From Bacteroidota bacterium (lineage in GTDB: Bacteria; Bacteroidota; Bacteroidia; UKL13-3): a stretch of DNA of 64,000 bases. Each line of letters starts with the position of its first letter. The first letter of the stretch is position 1. The translations under genes were made by a program, and so were the position numbers. A model generated the notes under the pieces. It saw only the letters and a list, made by a program, of their open reading frames with translations, was not told the origin of the DNA and searched no databases. Below are positions 63,501 to 64,000 of this stretch, in pieces. The stretch is from assembly GCA_947457395.1 (NCBI GenBank), contig CANGVA010000001.1, positions 62,001 to 126,000 on the forward strand, written 5' to 3'.

Positions 63501-64000
63501 TTTTGTAAGTATCAGAAACCTAACCATTCTTTCCTCAGGTGCAAGCTTTGGTGCACCTGTACATATCCTTGGTTCGAGCAGTAACGCTTCAGTTAAAAAC
63601 TGTATCATTGGCTTTACGGGCAGTGCTGTGAGCAGCACATCATCGGCATATAATGCTGTAATCATTAATAACAATGCTGATGTTACCAATCCTACAGGAA
63701 CAGGTTCAGCAGGATCGGGTATTGAGATAGATAGTAATAATATCCGATTTGGGTTTTATGGTATTTGTATAAGCGGACAAACCAATACACCATACTTAAA
63801 CAGCATATTCGTTCGTAATAATGTTATTGATAGTGCATTTTCGTCAGGTATTTACACCTACTATACAGAAGCATGTAAGTTTTCTAGTAATACCATTCGT
63901 ATGCGTATTACAGGTAACACCAATTCGTTTGGCATGAGTCTTAATTTTGGCTTCTCATCAAACAGCACCTTATTTCATGAGATTGTTGGTAATGCTATTT
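54547..64000 (+). CDS. giant multi-repeat secreted surface protein (parallel beta-helix plus CARDB-like units), open at window end
   Basis: ATG 54547, signal peptide MKNLNSPLRVVTLLFFFIIQAIPSTTYA; unit-start and PPDIG motifs at eleven positions all in the same frame; no frame-0 plus ORF reported by the track here, consistent with no stop before 64000. Confidence 0.93.
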   Translation, partial: MKNLNSPLRVVTLLFFFIIQAIPSTTYAALSGNYTIDSSQAATLTNYRDFVSAISDMRIGTRSDGGTPNGAGLTGPVVFNVAAGTWVGQLDITGITGVSATNQITFDGGNGNAATRIIQFSATSLASAFTVRINNQQFVNLRNLTIIGSGPSFAWPLHIFNTSSNVKVKNCIIQFTSAFSAHTSTNFAAVVLNNSTASPTSGGSAAVNVEIDSNRIVGGNGNYLIGNGLNTGIFFRRNQVDSSFLYGVFAQAVGSLTINNNSLNMLSAGNISSAGIYLNSTPPTTSSFHQINGNSIIQAGLYGIFISGTNAQSTPRCQLINNAIGGGFRNTGNPAGIYFTSTYGWDVFYNSVNLDNVATGSQAAAFFFNNCCTTGSTLLDIRNNIFAVTSPSSSAFTFYYVNTSSFQYVVTTTAALNFNNYFKAGIQSTQPTVYFGGSVLTPANLIGNGGYNTNSIITDPTFTSRFNLRPLNPCNNGTAIAGIITDLAGATRNMPPDIGAYEVTPVNNDIGVERITSPALPFSAGNQNITVVLRNYGSNTITSANVSYSINGGFPVTLPFSGSLAPCGTATFTFSGGSQFNFLPNTPYQIKVYTDNPNNNADAVPANDTASIPLIYSGLSGNYTIDQSQPASPTNFTSFTSAALALNNGGVSGPVFFSVQGSTPYVEQIKLVNVSGSSATNTITFDGGAGNAANRIITFAATLQAESHTIRIENTPWVNIRNLTIRGTGASFAWPMHIFGNSASNIKVKNCVMNFTGGNGVNGTNDNFTGLVLNGSTTSVYSNSSAFNIELDSNTIDGGNNGMFIYTQNSNNITMNNNRINNANLYGIYFYYTTAFRCNNNIINMRPTGASNSMGIYANFPANSGTYAKEIIGNVITDAGQYGLNLYYMQGTTAQRARVVNNMIGGNFRSTDPAGIYMNQNCTNVDVWFNSVNLDNAATSTQTAALEILFNCSGLDVRNNNLVVTNANSTAFALLCDNQSSFNQLDYNNYFKAGSPLRLVGIGTNVYSPASMRGALGFNSNSVSINPSYVSTKNLATNLVCNNGIAIPGITTDYEGQTRNNPPDIGADENISVAALDLSLQQITAPQIPMPVGTQNIRVVVRNNGSSPVTTASVYYSVNGGTLQTINWGGTLAPCDSVTVEFNATSGPGASDQRFTFLPGTSYTILAFVANPNGSPDLLTVNDSLIMGPVCAALAGNYIIDSSASAQTATTFTSVSAAANALSCGGITGAVNFEVLQGTYIGQVDISNVSGVSAINTIEFNGGNGNAASRILSFGATTTNSLHTLRVNNTQFVTLRNLTIRGTGASFGWPLHLLNNTSNTRIKNCIIDFIGNGLNGTSDNYVGIVMNNWSASASPTNSSSSSINVEIDSNTIRGANSSVYLVGNGNNTNIFFRNNTLDSANFYGLYAQSLVGAKMNNNTINMRTNGSTSSYGFFLSSISGTASAFAELNRNKIINAGQYGIYVASSTANIANRAQLINNAVGGGFRNSTPYGIFLTSSSNWNIWFNSVNIDNVASGTAGALFIQSTSTLNDVRNNNLALTQPSVGANMLPLRAAAGCTFTTLNFNNYFRPATTNQLINVNGTNFDTLNYNTLAAGGVNSIRNNPQFAGSRDLTINTGANNGVFISSVTTDINNNIRNNPPDIGSYETTSGLAVDLGIVSLISPDTFLSSGLRDVTVLVRNFGTTPITSFNLRHTVNGTAMQDSIFTGLNLAINDTLRITLSGSKRANFLTGILNSFRVYIHQPNGGVDNNNINDTITVGPKFSALNGNYTINPSGSGATNFTTFRAAVNALNLAGVAGPVVFTVSPATYNEQVNIGIVAGASATNAISFTGTNVATCIIDTAANTATNYHTIRLTDAAFVSLRNLTIRSSGASFGVALQISGNSNFSRVKNCVIEISGAAAASTSSNFIAVLMGNTTNVTSPFFSGQQITGFELDSNIINNGYYGIFMFGRFSTPFPFDNMIRRNQIMNAFYYGVYVSNFEALNFSNNIVNMRNPGTTNAYGFYMQSSQNTLDRIHRINGNRFFNSGNFGIYITSSGSGTTGRNQLINNMIAGGFRTSNAYGIFLSAVDNFDILHNSVNIDISTSNIQFASLFLSGGNNLDIRNNIFAHTGGAGSAGIPVYISNLPGGLFRFDFNNYFKTSTANNTLLYIAGPTFNSLNYKGALGYNTNSIDVNPQFVSSVDLRIGNGCLNGLNTGQVATDIDGDIRNNPPDIGCDEYIGLNNDIGVVSVTPFGAGTQNVRVLIRNFGGNTVTSALVGYAVNGGLARVVTFNGSLAPCDTATVVFSGTNQFTFNFGVSYTIAAYTSAPNGLLDSRQSNDTSILGPTCVFLNGAYTINPSGSGSANFTSFTAAVAALNCGGVSAPVVFNVAAGTYNEQVALLSSVIGSPANSITFQSATGLASSVTLTFNATSSAANYTLNLSGASNIRFRNMTISATNSSFGTALLLNNNASNDSFINVVFNSPVTTSTSSNMSVIICPSPTISNFISFDTCRINNGAYGAFFTSSGSSTLGQSSQTPTFNNCDFTNQYAYGIYLSNMEGVRMTRNRIQTNSAFISYAGIYNYWITIQADFSRPLITQNIISGGAGGFGIYNNYLGVNSSMSVARRPLIANNMVSIGTGANATNGIYDANSNWADYFHNTVNIGCSQTGNTSAAGCFVSTSYGNSTILNNIFAASNGAPAFRMDNNTFYPTCNFNNFYTTGPNLAFLSSSPFASMPAWRVASARDANSVNLPPNFLSLTDLRITSGCINGTLIAGLNTDIDGKTRSNPPDIGASEFTGSILNDIGLSMLQSPTIPFSPGLQDIRVVVSNYGSNTVSSATVRYRVNGGLPVTASYSGALVACDTAGILFTGANRVNFVLGTSYMLQIWTEQPNGVADNNRTNDTITVTICPALNGPYTINPSGSGPTNFTSFSAAAAALNCGGMNGPVTFTVSPGIYNEQFTLSGIQGLSAVNRLTINGVSAANRTITFNPTVNSMGHTIRIQNAPFVSIRNLTILSSGASFGAPVHILGSSSNASVKNCIIGFTGSAVSSTSSAYNAVIINNNADVTNPTGTGSAGSGIEIDSNNIRFGFYGICISGQTNTPYLNSIFVRNNVIDSAFSSGIYTYYTEACKFSSNTIRMRITGNTNSFGMSLNFGFSSNSTLFHEIVGNAI
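54634..56400 (+). repeat. giant-protein unit 1 (589 aa)
   Basis: Starts LSGNYTIDSSQAATLTNYRDF; PPDIG at 56029; linker to 56400. Confidence 0.88.
56401..58125 (+). repeat. giant-protein unit 2 (575 aa)
   Basis: Starts LSGNYTIDQSQPASPTNFTSF; PPDIG at 57730. Confidence 0.88.
58126..59838 (+). repeat. giant-protein unit 3 (571 aa)
   Basis: Starts LAGNYIIDSSASAQTATTFTSV; PPDIG at 59461. Confidence 0.88.
59839..61533 (+). repeat. giant-protein unit 4 (565 aa)
   Basis: Starts LNGNYTINPSGSGATNFTTF; PPDIG at 61174. Confidence 0.88.
61534..63219 (+). repeat. giant-protein unit 5 (562 aa)
   Basis: Starts LNGAYTINPSGSGSANFTSF; PPDIG at 62848. Confidence 0.88.
63220..64000 (+). repeat. giant-protein unit 6 (truncated by window end)
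   Basis: Starts LNGPYTINPSGSGPTNFTSF. Confidence 0.85.

Noticed and set aside
54986-63689. Small ORFs on both strands inside the giant ORF (e.g. 56538-56948 minus, 61491-61778 minus)
   Set aside because: All lie within a continuous coding frame with clear repeat-protein homology between units; they are shadow ORFs.
1-64000. CRISPR arrays, tRNA/rRNA genes, IS elements, prophage or defence islands
   Set aside because: None recognised in intergenic regions or ORF translations; the repeats present are long, diverged coding repeats.

Overview
The window is a chromosomal segment from a Bacteroidota genome, probably Chitinophagales or Sphingobacteriales-like. This assignment is inferred from T9SS type A sorting domains, DUF2723/DUF4292/DUF4397-type proteins, a MetH lacking its homocysteine domain, and TAnnTTTG-type -7 boxes. 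Positions 1-48.8 kb are mostly conserved housekeeping genes: hflX, a triplet of SurA/PpiC-like periplasmic folding factors, MoxR, a BrkB-like protein, aat, pnuC, apaG, an LpxH-like phosphoesterase with a glycosyltransferase, recR, a sodium:solute symporter, metH, menC/menA, an M23 murein hydrolase activator / DUF4292 / TPR / nucleotidyltransferase / dut run, aspS, tadA, sod, rimP-nusA-infB, DUF2723, rlmB, M28 and M1 peptidases, and ridA. From about 49 kb the content is cell-surface: a tandem DUF4397 T9SS protein, a TolB-like/beta-barrel outer-membrane protein, and one uninterrupted ORF starting at 54547 that leaves the window still open (at least 3151 codons). This ORF is missing from the supplied ORF track. 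It consists of six in-frame ~1.69-1.77 kb units (the sixth truncated), each a parallel-beta-helix-like module ending in PPDIG followed by a CARDB-like linker. Other notable observations are regulatory: a canonical TTTG-N19-TATATTTG promoter plus a leader hairpin upstream of rimP-nusA-infB; a promoter whose predicted start lies inside the stem of the preceding terminator at rlmB; a dyad of two opposed -7 boxes between ridA and a dehydrogenase-like gene; predicted leaderless divergent recR/symporter genes; and an outer-membrane gene whose signal peptide has no canonical start codon. No tRNA, rRNA, CRISPR array or mobile element was recognised.
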